64,000 nucleotides of DNA, taken from positions 682,001 to 746,000 of the forward strand of contig JAQFWX010000009.1 in the NCBI GenBank assembly GCA_027605045.1, in the 5' to 3' direction. Below the pieces are notes generated by a model, which saw only the letters and a program-made list of their open reading frames with translations, made no database searches and had not been told where the DNA came from. Source of the stretch: Phallus indusiatus. Lineage: Eukaryota > Basidiomycota > Agaricomycetes > Phallales > Phallaceae. Of this stretch, positions 36,487 through 48,948 are shown piece by piece; the first letter of the stretch is position 1; each line of letters begins with the position of its first letter. A program made the translations under genes and the position numbers.

Positions 36487-38588
36487 CTACAAACCCAAAC
36501 TATCGAGTAGTGGATTATGTATCTTCTCGTTAAAAACCACGATAGCTCTAGTTTGCGTAAAACTCTCGATGTCGCCAGCCCCATATCCACTATTCCCACT
36601 GTATTGAAAAGGGATCGGGTTAGATTCGGGCAACTATAGATAGACGAGTACTTGCCCTAATCCAGTCAAGCCAATACCGAACTCTACATGAACAGAATTG
36701 CCTAGTCAAGGTGGCTCAACTGATAGTTCCACCTCACATATTAGTCTCATTGCTTACCGTTTATAAATACCATCCCTGTAATCATTAAGATCCAACTGAA
36801 GGGGCAACGAGAAATTTCAAAGCAAACTCACCAGAGCGAATCCGACTTGCCCATTCCAAAGCTTTCAAATTCTCGGTCCATAAGGTGTTCGTCAACGAGT
36901 ATTTAGTTTTATTAGTCAGTTCAATAGCTTCGTCAACAGTATCGCAAACCATTATTCCGAGAACTGAATTCATAAGAAAGCGTTAAACATATTTCCAACA
37001 GAAAATGATACACATATCATACCGGGCCCAAAAATCTCATCATTCCACGCCTTCATATCTGGATGGTATCCCAGCAAAAGGTGTGGCTGAACGGTGGAAC
37101 CATCATTCGTCATATCGCCAACCAAAACTTCAGCACCCTTGTCTTTCGCTTCTTTGATAAAAGTGACAACACGTTCGGCGAATGCAACAGTTCTAACGCC
37201 GGGTAGGTTGGCACCCTCGCCCGCACCCGTCTTAAGCTTTCGTGTAAGCGATACAAGCTCCTTGATTAACGCGTCAGCAACGGAGCGTTGAACTATGACA
37301 CGAGATGTAGCCATGCACATCTGTTGATCGATCTTTAGCTAGGTATCTTGACAATAAGGACAATCAGATCGTACCTGTCCTGATATGTTATACACTCCCA
37401 GAACAATAGCTTTTGCGGCTTCTACGATGTCTGCGTCTTCCAAAACCTTGATAATTCTTTTGTATTACGAAGCTTGTGAAGAAAAAATAGACGTACAATT
37501 GCAGCCGCCTTTCCTCCCAATTCTAGTACAATCTGTTTCAAGTGCTTCCCAGCTTCTGCAGCTAGAATGCTGCCCACAGCGGAGCTTCCTGTGAACTAAT
37601 TGCGCATTAGGGATTTGAATGCAAGTTAATGTTAGATACGCACAGAAATTAAATTGATGTTGTCATGAGCAATTATCTTGGGTACTAGCACAGGATTATG
37701 CTCCTTGGAGATATGGATGAGGTTAAGAACGCCTTTCGGCAGACCGGCCTAAATTAAGCTTAGAAAATGTTTCTAATGTGCGCAGTCGGTGAGACCTACT
37801 TCATTAAGTACTGTTACACAAACTCAATAATCAAGTACAATCAAAAGTGATGAAGAACATACATTCCACGAGAATCTCATGTGCTCGAGGAGCCAATTCG
37901 GAAGATCGGAACACGACGGTATTCCCACAGAGCAGGGCGGTAGAAATTACACGGATGGCGAGCGTGAAGGGGCAATTCCAAGGTGATATCACTAGAACCT
38001 AGATTTTTCAACAGGTTAAGGAACGTTAAGGAGCTGAATACGGTTAATTTGGGCTTACCACGCCGTATGCCCTTCGCTGTGTGACAACCACACCGCCTGG
38101 AAGCCGAGATGGGAATGCTTCACCGGTCAACCGACCAGATAACGATGCATCTGGTAATATATATTAGCGGTCTTCTAAACCTAGTTCTATTTTCGAAAAG
38201 CCATACATCCTTTGAGCAAATAGGCCCCACCATAAACCTCAGATGACCAGTTGTACTTTTCTCCGAGTGTGCTTGTTAAGGTGTCTGATAAAGCTTGAAT
38301 ATACTTTTTACTTGGATCAACTACGATCTCTGCGGCTTTGAGCAGAATATCGCGTCGGTCTGATACAGGACGACTTTCCCAAGCGGACTGGACTGTACTC
38401 GCCGTCTCAATCGCTCTCTCAATATCACTCCAGGAAGCCGATTCAACGATATTGACAAGTCTGCCAGTGGCGCCGTAATTCTCGTACGTTTCTCCGTCGG
38501 TGGAGCGTTGTTTTTCTCCGTCGATGAAGAGGTGAACACGGGAGGGGGTTGGGATTGCCGTAGGTCGAGATTGAAATTGAGACGCCAT
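36487..38588 (-). CDS. Aldehyde dehydrogenase ALDH-4
   Basis: Intact member of the same array. It starts MASQFQSRPTAIPTPSRVHL. Exons read VISPWNCPFTLAIRVISTA, AGLPKGVLNLIHISKEHNP, FTGSSAVGSILAAEAGKHL, VLELGGKAAAIV, SGQICMATSRVIVQRS with the catalytic Cys, and FGPGVLGIMVCDT. The last joins are SGMVFINGNSVHVEFGIGL and GNSGYGAGDIESF, ending HNPLLDSLGL. The micro-exon TACTTAATGAA near 37,802-37,812 is conserved. It is closer to ALDH-1 than to ALDH-2/3 in the first exon and the ING region. It is most likely a cytosolic oxidiser of aromatic or aliphatic aldehydes; substrate unknown. Confidence 0.9.
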
Positions 38589-39369
38589 GGTAAACGCAGT
38601 GCAAGCCTTGCTCTTAAAAATAGCTGAAGTTGAACCAGGGTGACTAGAGATAATGATTTATAATTCATCGCCCAAGCTTAAAGTTACACTTACCCTACAT
38701 ATCATCTCCGCGTCCCTAAAGAATTTGAATGTGTGTATTTATACGCACATAACTTTGTTTAGTTTAAGGCGTATGCCAGCTCCATGGGCCTGACAGGCTA
38801 GCAAACAGTGACCGGATATATTTGAATGTTTTTATTCACTTGGAGGTAAATGGGGTCGATGTAGATTGCAAGGGACGGCCAAGTTGCGATAAAGACAAAG
38901 AAAAAACGATTACGTGATCGTGACCGATTACGCGATTACGCGTCACAATGCGTTCACGACACCAACTAGTTCGTCGATGACAAGTCGGCCCACGTCGACA
39001 AACACCACAACAATCAACAGCCGTGCAAGCGTATTTGCGATATTTTGCGCTCATATCGGCATGTACCACGTGGTCGCCCAAAATGGAGTATGTTAATATC
39101 TACATACTGACGGACCTAGTATCGCATTGATAGCCCGTAACTCAAAGAATTGCGGGCCTGGATAAACCAGGATAAGCCCCTTTGCCTAACGCTAGATGAC
39201 CGCTCATCAAAACGCTTCGGTATTTAGTGTATGTTTAAGATGATCAAGGAGACACTGCCTCAACCGCTGGTGACAGGAGACATTAATCGGTTCCCGTTCA
39301 ATTTAAAACCTTTCTCTCATAATCTCCCAGTGACTCATACTTTTTCACGTCTTTCCGATAACGTCGTAG
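38589..39369. other. Divergent intergenic region between ALDH-4 and the F-box gene
   Basis: Holds both promoters. A TATA-like TATTTATAC lies near 38,735-38,744 for ALDH-4. Repeated short GATTACG(C/T)GAT-type motifs occur at 38,908-38,945. No gene seen. Confidence 0.4.
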
Positions 39370-41033
39370 ATGGCTTATACAAGCCCCGTGCTCCCTTTCG
39401 AATTACTCCTCCAAGTCGCGCCATTCATCCAGACGCGAGTCGACTTGCTAGCGTTGGCTTCTACTTGTCACGCTTTGTACAACACTTTCGTTCCACACTG
39501 GCTAGACTTCATCGATATCGCATGTCCGATTCCCTTCACTCCCTTATGGGCGCATTTGTCCGAGCGGCCCACCTTATGCCGGCGCATTCAAACCCTCAAG
39601 ATAACAGACTCCATGACGCTAGAAGAAATCCGTGACCCGTCGCTTCAATCCAGCTTTCGGGAATTCCTGACCGCATCATCACCATCATCTACGGACCAAA
39701 GTCCGCAGCTCCTTTACAACGTTCTTCTGAACCTGAAAAATTTAAGGTGTTTCCGAGGTTTCTTCAAGTCCTCGTCGGTGACATCTATCATTCAGGTGGC
39801 GGACTGTTTAAAGCGATCTGGATGCGCACTAGAGGAACTGGAGTTATATATGATGACTTCATTCGATGAAGGTAGACTCAAACGTGCAAGATTTTCTGTA
39901 TGCTTTTTACTTTGCTCGTCGTCCAAAGTAGATGTTTGTTAATATAACCATTTCAATCCAGTGCTTCAATCTAAATCTTTCTTTCCTGTCCAAACTCTCT
40001 ATCACAGTAAACGACTACGACCACGAAGAAGCAGTCGGCCTTATTCGAATACTAGCCGACCTACCAAACTTGGAACAGCTGAAATTGTGCCCTCCCAATC
40101 GTGACGACTGCATAAATACCTTACTACTTGATCTGTTTACGAAATGCAGTTGGCCCAAACTTAGAGACATCTCACTTCGACAGATTTATTCACCGAATGT
40201 TGTAATGGAAGCATATAGCTCCGCATTACGAACCTTTTTCAGTCGACATACGGGACTAGAAACATTTTATTTCGACAATAGACTACTTCCCGGGTGCTTT
40301 CCGAAGTCCACTGCCGAGTTCGAAATTTCACAATTGAAGGCGATCCATTTCATATTTCCAACTCCAAATACGGCTACTTCCTGTCAAGTCGGAAATGTCC
40401 TTCCAGCTCATATCTCAAGGAATCTGATGCATCTGTCTCTATTGGGGGTATTTAACGCACACCTGGGAATACAAGCAAATGGTTTACATTCACTCCGAAG
40501 CTGTTCTTTACCGCGGATTATCTCAAAATCACAATTCGCGTGGATCGCCGAATTCGTTGAAGCTGCTCCAAACCTCGAAAAATGCGCTGTCAGTATTAAT
40601 TCAAGCTTCCGTATCACCGAGGTGATTTTCTTCTTCCTATACTACTCCCACAATCAATAAACCTTGTCGATTTCAGATTTCCAAAGTCGTCCAGATATTG
40701 TCGTCCCTAAAGAAACTGACGCACCTTATCAATCTCTTAGTGAATGTCGATTTTCTCCAAACAACCATGGAAAATGAAAACGAAGGACGTATTATCGACT
40801 ACCTTGCCCAGATGCCATCATTAACTTTTCTAAACACCATAGTCCCTCACAAAGGCTCGCAGTTCATACGGCTATCATGGAGTTGCGGTCTATCCAAGCT
40901 GGCACAGGCTAACGCTTCGGGCGCAAAGTTGGGCGCAAAATTGTCACCCAGACCCTTTACATATGAAACTATATCTGGCGCGTCACTTGTAAGCCACATG
41001 TTGGAATATAACAAATGGGGAAAATTCTTTTAA
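39370..41033 (+). CDS. F-box / leucine-rich-repeat-like protein
   Basis: Probable substrate adaptor of an SCF ubiquitin ligase; target unknown. Exons 39370-39897, 39962-40621 and 40677-41033 join to 514 residues. The N-terminus (LPFELLLQVAPFIQTRVDLL, ASTCHALYNTFVPHW) fits the F-box pattern. The rest has spaced Leu-rich segments (LPNLEQLKLCP, LRDISLRQIY, LMHLSLLGVF, HSLRSCSLPRI) like the beta-strands of degenerate LRRs. Such genes are numerous and fast-changing in Agaricomycetes. Its last exon and 3' flank are duplicated at 47,243-48,039. Confidence 0.75.
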
Positions 41034-41594
41034 AGTTACATGTACTTCGGAAATCAATCTTTTCTAGTATCCCTAAATAAATCCTTGGACTCTGTACATA
41101 TTTTTCGAGACTACATTATATTTCCTACTTATGACCAGAAGAGCGAAATTTACAAGGTAACGAGATACAGAGATTCAATAAGCCAGAGTTCAATATGTAG
41201 TGTTACTGACATGGTGGTACGAGCAAGAGAGGTGGGAGTGCGACGAATGGCGTGATGCATGCCCAGTGGCACGACAACCATCTTGCGTGGGCGAATGTAT
41301 AATAATTTCGGACGGTTGAGGCGACGAATAGAACGTTTGGAGAGTGGATGGCTCATTGCAATGTCTTGGCTGCATCCAATGGACCCAGTGAATCTGCCCC
41401 AGCCATTCGTTTCGAATTCGCGTTCGCATCTAAAAGTTGAAGAGAATAAAACACTTGACAGAACCTTTGGGCAAAACGATGGAACATTTCATGGAATACG
41501 GTACCAAAGCACATGATATCTACATTAATAAAATTTTATCCTGTCAAATAACATTTCATTTTACACTTGTATGGACAATACCTTGTGAGACTTG
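41034..41594. other. Convergent intergenic region, F-box / DUF6535
   Basis: No gene. The part up to 41,431 belongs to the block repeated at 47,243-48,039. Confidence 0.5.
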
Positions 41595-44500
41595 TCAAAC
41601 CTCGTTTTCATTGAATTTTTGGGGCTGTCCACGCTCTTCAGAATCGTGGTTCAAGTTTGTTGTTTCAGTGCGTTGATTCTCGACGCTCGGCAGGTGTTGA
41701 GAGGCCAGACCAAAACATTGCCTAAACTTGCGTGCGACTTTCTCAAGCTCCTGACGAAGGTCTGTATTTTCTTCGGAATGTGCCTCTGAAACCATAATAC
41801 CGTGGAGTTGACATAACTTCGACCGGCAAAGCTCTGACCAGGGCCGACTTTTTTTTATGTGAACCAAAAAGAGTCCCCCTAGTTCCACCAGCACGGACGA
41901 GTTGTAGAGGACAGTGGACGGAGCGAGTCCATCTAGGCCCACAAGCGTCACACAGAAATACAGTAGACCACGACACAAGTCGTCTTGTGCGATAGGATCA
42001 ATATACTGGACATCTTTGAAGTTTTGAAGAAATGTCAAAAAACGGGACACGGCCTCGTCGGGATCATTCGAGGAATTGATGCATCGATACAGATCTTTGC
42101 AGTTCTGAGGCATGAGCAGCAGTGTGAATATGGGGAACCTGCTCAGGCTTTGCCCAGAGATAAGTAATCTGACGTCATGCGAACACCATTGATATATGGA
42201 AGAGGGGTCGCGGATCTTGAGGTGGTAAAAGTCCTTAACCCAGTTATCCCTCTCCATGCCGGAACTCCAGATCAGAGACAGGGAGTCTAGTACTTCCGAT
42301 TTGGCAGCATCCGTCATAGACTCACTCCAGAATGCATCCACGCAAATATTTAAGAAGAAGAGGAGGTAGTCCTCGTGTGACCAATGATAGGTTGAGTGCG
42401 AAAGCCATCGGTGCAAGTTGTCAAACATATCATACAACAACTTCTGCTTCTGTTCTTCGTCGGTAATGAGCGATCGCGGGGAGGTAAGGTTCCAATAGAT
42501 GGAGACAACGAGGAGATAATGTTTCCTAGGGGTGTCTTCTGAGGAGGAATAGTAAGGGCTGCCAGGACAAAAGTAACGGAAAAGGTAGTCAAATTTCCAT
42601 TTTGCTGGCTCACCGGAATCTTCGAGAACAGTCTGGAAATATGCGGTTTCTGTACTATTTGTGGTGCTCCGGGTGTTCCAGTCAAATATGTTACGTATTC
42701 CAGAAGTGATTATATGTCTAGCCACCTCATCATCTCCCGACGCCCTCGTGAGGAAACAGCGCCACATGGCCAGTGGAAGCTTGAAGTCATCTTTGATAGC
42801 GTCCTTAAGAATTTCGACATAATTGGCACTGGTTACATTTCCGGTAATACGGGAATAATTTTTATATTCCACTTCATCCAGTTGTCTTCTAAACCCTGCA
42901 TAAGGCATAGACGGAAGTAGAGACCAGTAGTTGCACTCCCGGGATAAGAGATCGGCACACAACCCATAACGAATATCCACCACACTTGTTTCATCAAGTT
43001 CCAAAATCCTCCAAAATTTGCTCAGGGCATCGGGTTGGAATGTGTGAGTAATATTTAGATGCATAAATGAGCATCGTGCGATAATCCGGTGAACACTTGT
43101 AGCAGAGGAGGTTTCATAAAGCCAAAAGAGTGCGTTCGAGTCGAGAGGAGCAGCATCTGCAACAGCTTGCTTTATCTTCTCCTCCCTCCAGTTGGTGAAT
43201 GTCGGAATGGGAGAAACGAAGCGTTTGAAGGCTTCCAGCGCACGACGTTGAAAAGTAAAATAACGACCCATCTTGTATATTATCGCGAAACCAAATCCGA
43301 ACACAAGGAGAGCCACGAGGACAGTTACATATGCGGGCACGCCGAAGGAAAGGAAAACCCAAAGACCACAAATAAAATCGCAAAGACCACAAGCTAAAAG
43401 GAGCAAAATTCTCTTGGGAGAATTTCGTTTCAAGATTGTCCTAGCTGTCTTCGAATGAGCCTCCGGGCTTGATTGTGAACTCTGTTTTCTTCTCTTGTTT
43501 AGAGGTAGAACCTTTTTTAACACCACGCCAATCCCATGAAAGACCTTCGGCAAAAAGAAGAACAGTACACCGATATATATCGTAAGCGATGTTATATATG
43601 GGCATCCTGGATATCGTATAGGCAGTATCACAGAAACGAAATATAAAACATATGTGACTCCGGTAATACCGACGATCGCCCGAGCGATTTGAACATCCAA
43701 TGGGAACAAAAGTATGATGATGCCGATGAGGAACATGCCGACAGCAACATGTAAAAGAATCGGTAGGAGATCAATGATGGCACCGACTCTCCACGACTCA
43801 AACCCCTGAAACCGAAATTGTCTTGCCCTCGCTTTTTCACGCGGTGTTCCGGAGATAGAAGACAGATAATAATAGAGCCATTGTTTGGCAAGGACAGCGA
43901 ACAGCGCAGTGGACAACGTAATTGCCAAACTAGTGAACCACAGGCCATTTACGAGTCGCGCATTTGCCGATGGTATGTACGGAGATGTAGGGGTTAGTGT
44001 TGAGCTGGGAACATTATCAATCGACGTTCCACTGAATTGGGCTCGGAGTAATTGGTTTGTTTCGAACAACAAGGACGCAGAGACTTGAGTATTGTCCTGC
44101 TGAAGGCTTTGCGAAGCCTGGGAAATGAATGTGGTTATAACACCGGAAAAAAGACCAGCCTGAACAACAGCAAACTTCAGCGGTCATAGCCACATACCAC
44201 ATAGAATGGGCATTCGACGTACGAATACGAGAAGAACCTCTGCGGTCTCTTTCCAACCTTCCACTCTTTCACGATCATAGGCCTCAGCTTCGTCAAGGTA
44301 GGTCGACCAAACTCGAGCATTGGGACCAAGCTCTTCTCCGGGCCGATCCGCAGGATACTTGTGTTCATAATCAAATCGATTATTGACTTCGATGATTCAT
44401 GATTAGCGAGTACGATATAATAACATCAACCACACCTCACCATGATTGGATTCAGTTCTGGTTATTACTCCAAAAAGCTTTTTGCGTAAGGTCTTGATTT

Positions 44501-44858
44501 CTTCATCATTGTTAGATGTTGGTTTAGACTCCTTTTCTGGAAGGTGTATACGGTAATCAATAAATTAAGCTTAATTCGAAGAACAGAAAAAAATCTCACC
44601 AGGCAAATCACGAGTGAGAATTCGTAAGAGCTGAAGCTGTAGCAAGGTTTCATTTAAACCCGTTTCAGGCTGCGTTTTTTGTTCGTTTGGAGAGGTGGCT
44701 GCGGCATGTGCAGATGGCGATCTTCCGTCTTCAGCAATTTCCTGAACTCGTTCGGTAGCAGAAGGACCCAGAACCGGTGGAGGCTCATTCTCGATATTGT
44801 TCAGGAGCGCCAGCTGCGCTATATTCTCGTTGGAGTCACTGGTAGCTGCTTCAGACAT
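41595..44858 (-). CDS. DUF6535-containing membrane protein
   Basis: Function unknown; the family is abundant in mushroom-forming fungi. Exons 44600-44858, 44441-44536, 44223-44386 and 41595-44159 join in frame to 1027 residues. The DUF6535 domain begins around PNARVWSTYLDEAEAYDRER, with VEGWKETAEVLLVFAGLFSG across the third intron. It continues with the helices NGLWFTSLAITLSTALFAVL-AKQWLYYYL. Further hydrophobic helices (ILLHVAVGMFLIGIIILLF and others) follow, then a long soluble C-terminal half. Nothing suggests damage. A C-terminal fragment of a paralogue lies at 56,598-57,291. Confidence 0.88.
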
Positions 44859-47242
44859 AGCTGGTCAGATTGCGATACAATGATAGCGAAATGGGGTGGA
44901 TTCGTTGATATAACGTTCGGGGAGGATCAAGATATAGGAGAGAAGAGAGGGGTCACCCTTACATGTAATATTTCTGGATTCTCATGGATCACAGCATTTA
45001 GGAATGAAGCTCAGAAGCTGTGGCGGTTGAGCGGATGAGATTTGACGTTTGAGAAGAATCCTGAATTCCGAGTTACTTTTACTAGCACATTGCATCTGCT
45101 TCTGTTTTGGCACTGTATGATGGTAATACAAATGATCATTTTCGTTACTAGGGCCGCCAGGGGCGGCAGATCCCTGCCCCACGAATTTCGAACCCAGAAT
45201 TTGAACACCCCTGAATACTTCTTCTAGATCTAATATACGCCTCAAAGCACGACGTGTTAAATAAAATATACTCAGTTGTTGCGAGCTCTGAGGATTTGAT
45301 GCAGATTTGACGCAAATTTATCAGTAGATCAGTGCATTTTTACCAGTCATTTCAACTTCCGATTGGGTTCCAGATTTAGGACCAGAATTTGGCCTCCGAG
45401 TGACAAAAAACTCTTTCTTATTGGTCGAGTCTTTTCGGTCTCCTGCTTTGAACATATCATCCCAACGTTGTTTATGACAATGTAGTCCCGTACTAGCCAT
45501 CATTTCTGATGAAGCGATACAAGACTTATTGTTATAAATATACCTATTTTTTTTATCTGGTATCAGCACGCTCAAACGACCCAGCTCGTTTTTCTACATA
45601 TCCGTGGCTGTAAGCTCTTTATGCTTTCTCACACGCTGCTTCCTGTTGATTTTCCTGATTATCAGAGACGTCTCGGCATTGGTAGATAATGAGCACCTTA
45701 TCTACTCAACCTGCTCACGCATGAAAGCAAATTGAACCTGGGTTTTCAGGTGTGGCGCAACCCTATTTTCAAAAGTGCCGTCATAGAAATGCTTGACGTT
45801 TTCAATAACCTATATAATTTGCGATGAAACTAGGTACTCTAGCGAACCGTCGTTTCGCCACACCAAGGGAGAACTTTTCTCCGCACAAGGTACATGGCTC
45901 CCTGTTGGGAAAATACATGTCGAGCCATTCCTGGCTCCGAGTTGGAGCTCTTTTACCCTTTTTGGGCAAATCTTGGGAACGACGATAGGCGATACTTTTT
46001 GGGTATCCGAGCTCGTTTTTTTGGCAGGAAGAGTAGGCCGGTTTTTTTGCTGGGTTTGATGCACGGGAACAAGAGAAGGGTTTGATGATGACGGTGTGAT
46101 AAGGGAGCAGCGTTGTGGATAGGCATAACCGGGTACAGTGGGGAGGAGAAGGAAGATGATAATTTAATGAATGAGGTGCGGCGGGGATGATGAAATTGGA
46201 CGGGACCTGTACAAACCCCAGCATAGGTTTTGCTGGGACAGATGGGTACGACGAAGAAGTGAAAAATGAAGAGGTAGAGGATGCGGGATCCTGAAAACGG
46301 AGTATTCATTGAGATCGATAAGAGGAATAATAAGAAGGAGAAGACGATAGTGTGGGATAATAAGAAGCAGAGGTGTTCGGAGAAAAATCAGGTGTTGGGA
46401 GTTAACATTGTTGCGGATTGTTTTCGAAGAAAGATATTGATGGTTGAGAATCGTGGGATCATACCAAGGTCTTGTGGCGCGGAGGATACATGTACAACAC
46501 CCTTAGTTCAATTCGCAACCCAGTTCCAGGTCGGTTTGCCTAACATCGTAATGGGATACGTTACATTTCGGCGTACCCGCTTTAATGTTTCTACATGTTA
46601 ATGAAGGACTTTGACTATTGACTACTGGAGGGCAATACAGACGACCATGTGTATCAATATTAGTCTCGACTCTCAAATACTGTGCGTGCGCGATACCCGC
46701 TTCGACTCGCGAATGATATTCATCAACCTGGAACAGCATCAAGTTCATCGTCACTGTCACGAATCACAATTGCCACAATCCCTTTTTGAAAACGCGTTCT
46801 CTGCGTCATGAAGATACACAACGACAAAGGGTAACAGTAATTACGATACATTGCTGTTCCGAAATCTCAGCTAGCTCAGCCAAAACAATCTTTCAACTGT
46901 CTGAAACTATCTTCATTTTTCATTAGTAATCGTTGGGCTACTACCTCACATACAAATAATTCTTAGGTTATACTGTGCAGACATGACGAACGAGAGATTT
47001 TAATTTCATTTTTACACATAAACATCTCATCCGGACATTTTTTTCAAGAAATCACCGTGTGCATTAAATTGTACACCGATAACTTTTCCGATGATAGATC
47101 GTTATTAGCCCGCTTTTGATGTTCTATCCGGCACAACATGCAATGAGCAATCTTATCATCTCGTCTGTACCAGTACCTTTTTCATCTGATGGAATACGGA
47201 GTGATTTCATGCTATTGATATGTATGAGCTCAGATCGACAAT
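44859..47242. other. Gene-poor region
   Basis: About 2.4 kb without a recognised gene. Minus-strand open frames around 45,800-46,310 overlap each other in several frames and have no motif. Sequence at about 46,600-46,860 weakly resembles 48,054-48,340, perhaps another old local duplication. Confidence 0.4.
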
Positions 47243-48039
47243 ATCATGGAGTTGCGGTCTATCCAAGTTGGCACAGGCTAACGCTTCGGGCGCAAAGTTA
47301 GGCGCAGAGTTTAAGTCACCCAGTCCCCTTACATATGAAATTATATCTTGCGCATCACTTTGAGGCCACACGTTGGAATATAACAAATGGGGAAAATTCT
47401 TTTAAGGTTACAGGTACATTGGAATCAATGTTTTCCTATAGAATCCTCAAATCATTTGTATTTTTTGAGGAATCCACAATAATTTTCCTATTTATGGCCG
47501 ACGGAAGAGCGAAATTTTGAGTAAGTCACAAGGTAACGAGATACAGAGATACAATAAGCCACCTCCCAGAGTTCAATGGGCAATGTTACTGACATGATGG
47601 TACTAGCAGGAGAGGTTGCAGGAGAGGTAGGAGTGTGACAAATGGTGCCGCGTGATGCACGCTCAGTTGTCGAAAGTAGCGTCAGCACCACTAAGTCTGG
47701 GCGCTTGCGTAGATAGTTTTAGCTTAGTCACGCGCTCGCTAAGAGTTCAAGGCTTCGCCTTGAACCTCTTAGGTGCGCTATTTTTCTCTTATTATTCATT
47801 AGTATATTTCTGACGTTCAAGGCGAAGCCTTGAACCTCTTAGTGCATTCCGTCTCGTAATATACAACATATATTACTCTAGTTGTTGTTATCAGTGGCGC
47901 GACAACCATCTTGCGTGGGCGAATGTACAATGATTTCGGCTGGCCGAGGCGACGAATAGAACGTTTCTTATTGGAATGTCTGACTGCATCCAATGGACCC
48001 AGTGAATCTGCCCCGGCCGTTCATTTCGCGTTCGCATCT
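47243..48039 (+). pseudogene. Duplicated 3' end of the F-box gene
   Basis: Clear but diverged copy of 40,874-41,431, starting ATCATGGAGTTGCGGTCTAT and running through the last codons and 3' flank. Frame is broken and the rest of the gene is absent. It is split by a small insertion at about 47,668-47,895. Confidence 0.8.
47668..47895. mobile_element. Small insertion with two palindromes (non-autonomous element?)
   Basis: Absent from the parent sequence at 41,270, where CCCAGT runs directly into GGCACGAC. Here TCAGT (47663-47667) and TCAGT (47891-47895) flank about 223 bp, consistent with a 5-bp target duplication. The insert holds two perfect palindromes, GTTCAAGGCTTCGCCTTGAA(C) at 47745-47765 and a sister at 47815-47835 with centre GCGAAGC, each followed by CTCTTAG. 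No coding capacity. Confidence 0.6.
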
Positions 48040-48388
48040 TTCTTCTACATATCATTGAAGAACTTTGATTAATACGGGCAAACGATACAAACGTACGAGG
48101 TGTAATAGTCGTGAATTTGGACACTATTCTTGCCATTCGTGTGCAATATCTATTTCAACTTGCGGATGATGTTCACCGACGACGTCTCTGCACCAGCACA
48201 TCGTCACTGTCGCGATCATGATTCCTTCCGCATCCTAAGTCTACTAGTAAAGACACGTGCTTTGCGTGGTATATGTGCAACACACAGGATGACAACGATC
48301 ACTTTACATTTACTGTGCTTCAAGTTGTAATTTGCTACTTATAAATCTCACTTAGTACAGACTTCGCCTTGTACAAAAGTGGTGAAAT

Positions 48389-48785
48389 TGTCAGGGTACG
48401 CTACCGCGTCCCCTCTTTTTTCCTTATTTATTATCCTCGGTATATGTTCATTTCCATTCCATTTACATTTCCCGTACATTAAGTCCACCTTCCGTTTGCT
48501 CCCTCCGTCTCTATTTTACATTCTCTACTCGCGCGTGTTGCGCGCTCATACCCGGCGTGATGCCCGTGACATCACGTCGCTTAGGCTCGGCTTGGGCGCC
48601 TGGCACTTAGCTGTGTCAGGGCCGCACGCCGCGTCGTCGTTTTATGTATATAGTAGCTGTACCTAGAGTGAGGGTCCCTAAGCTTGTTCTCTTAGGATCC
48701 CCTCCCTCTAGGTGAGTAGTATAGTTATCGTCCAATATAGTACTTAGGATCCCCTCCCTCTAGCCTGAGCTGAGTAGCCCTAACA
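48389..48785 (+). repeat. 5' LTR of the complete chromovirus
   Basis: Runs TGTCAGGGTACGC to AGCCCTAACA. TATA-like TTTATGTATATAG lies at 48641-48653. A 21-bp motif (start CTTAGGATCCCC) occurs twice, at 48691-48711 and 48743-48763, and once in imperfect inverted form at 48662-48681. Confidence 0.93.
48641..48653 (+). promoter_or_regulatory. LTR promoter TATA element
   Basis: TTTATGTATATAG, about 30-37 bp before AAGCTTGTTCT (48680-48690). The latter is the likely first part of the transcript because it pairs exactly with the primer-binding site. Confidence 0.55.
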
Positions 48786-48787
48786 GT

Positions 48788-48798
48788 AGAACAAGCTT
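48788..48798 (+). other. Self-priming primer-binding site
   Basis: AGAACAAGCTT begins three bases after the 5' LTR and is the exact reverse complement of AAGCTTGTTCT at 48680-48690 inside the LTR. Eleven-base complementarity between transcript start and primer site is the known Tf1/sushi self-priming arrangement, so no tRNA primer is needed. Confidence 0.65.
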
Positions 48799-48948
48799 CT
48801 ACTCGCAGACTGGCTGTTTTTATCGACACTCGTTATCGAAAAATCGCGCTCGACACCAACTATCGCAGTGTCGTATCTTTCCTTCGAGTCCCGTCCATAA
48901 CCGACCCCTCTGCTCCATCTTAAAAACCCCATTTCCTTTCTCTCTCTC

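Noticed and set aside
45800..46310. Overlapping minus-strand frames (up to 140 codons)
   Set aside because: Several frames open at once over the same DNA, none with a domain; more likely non-coding.
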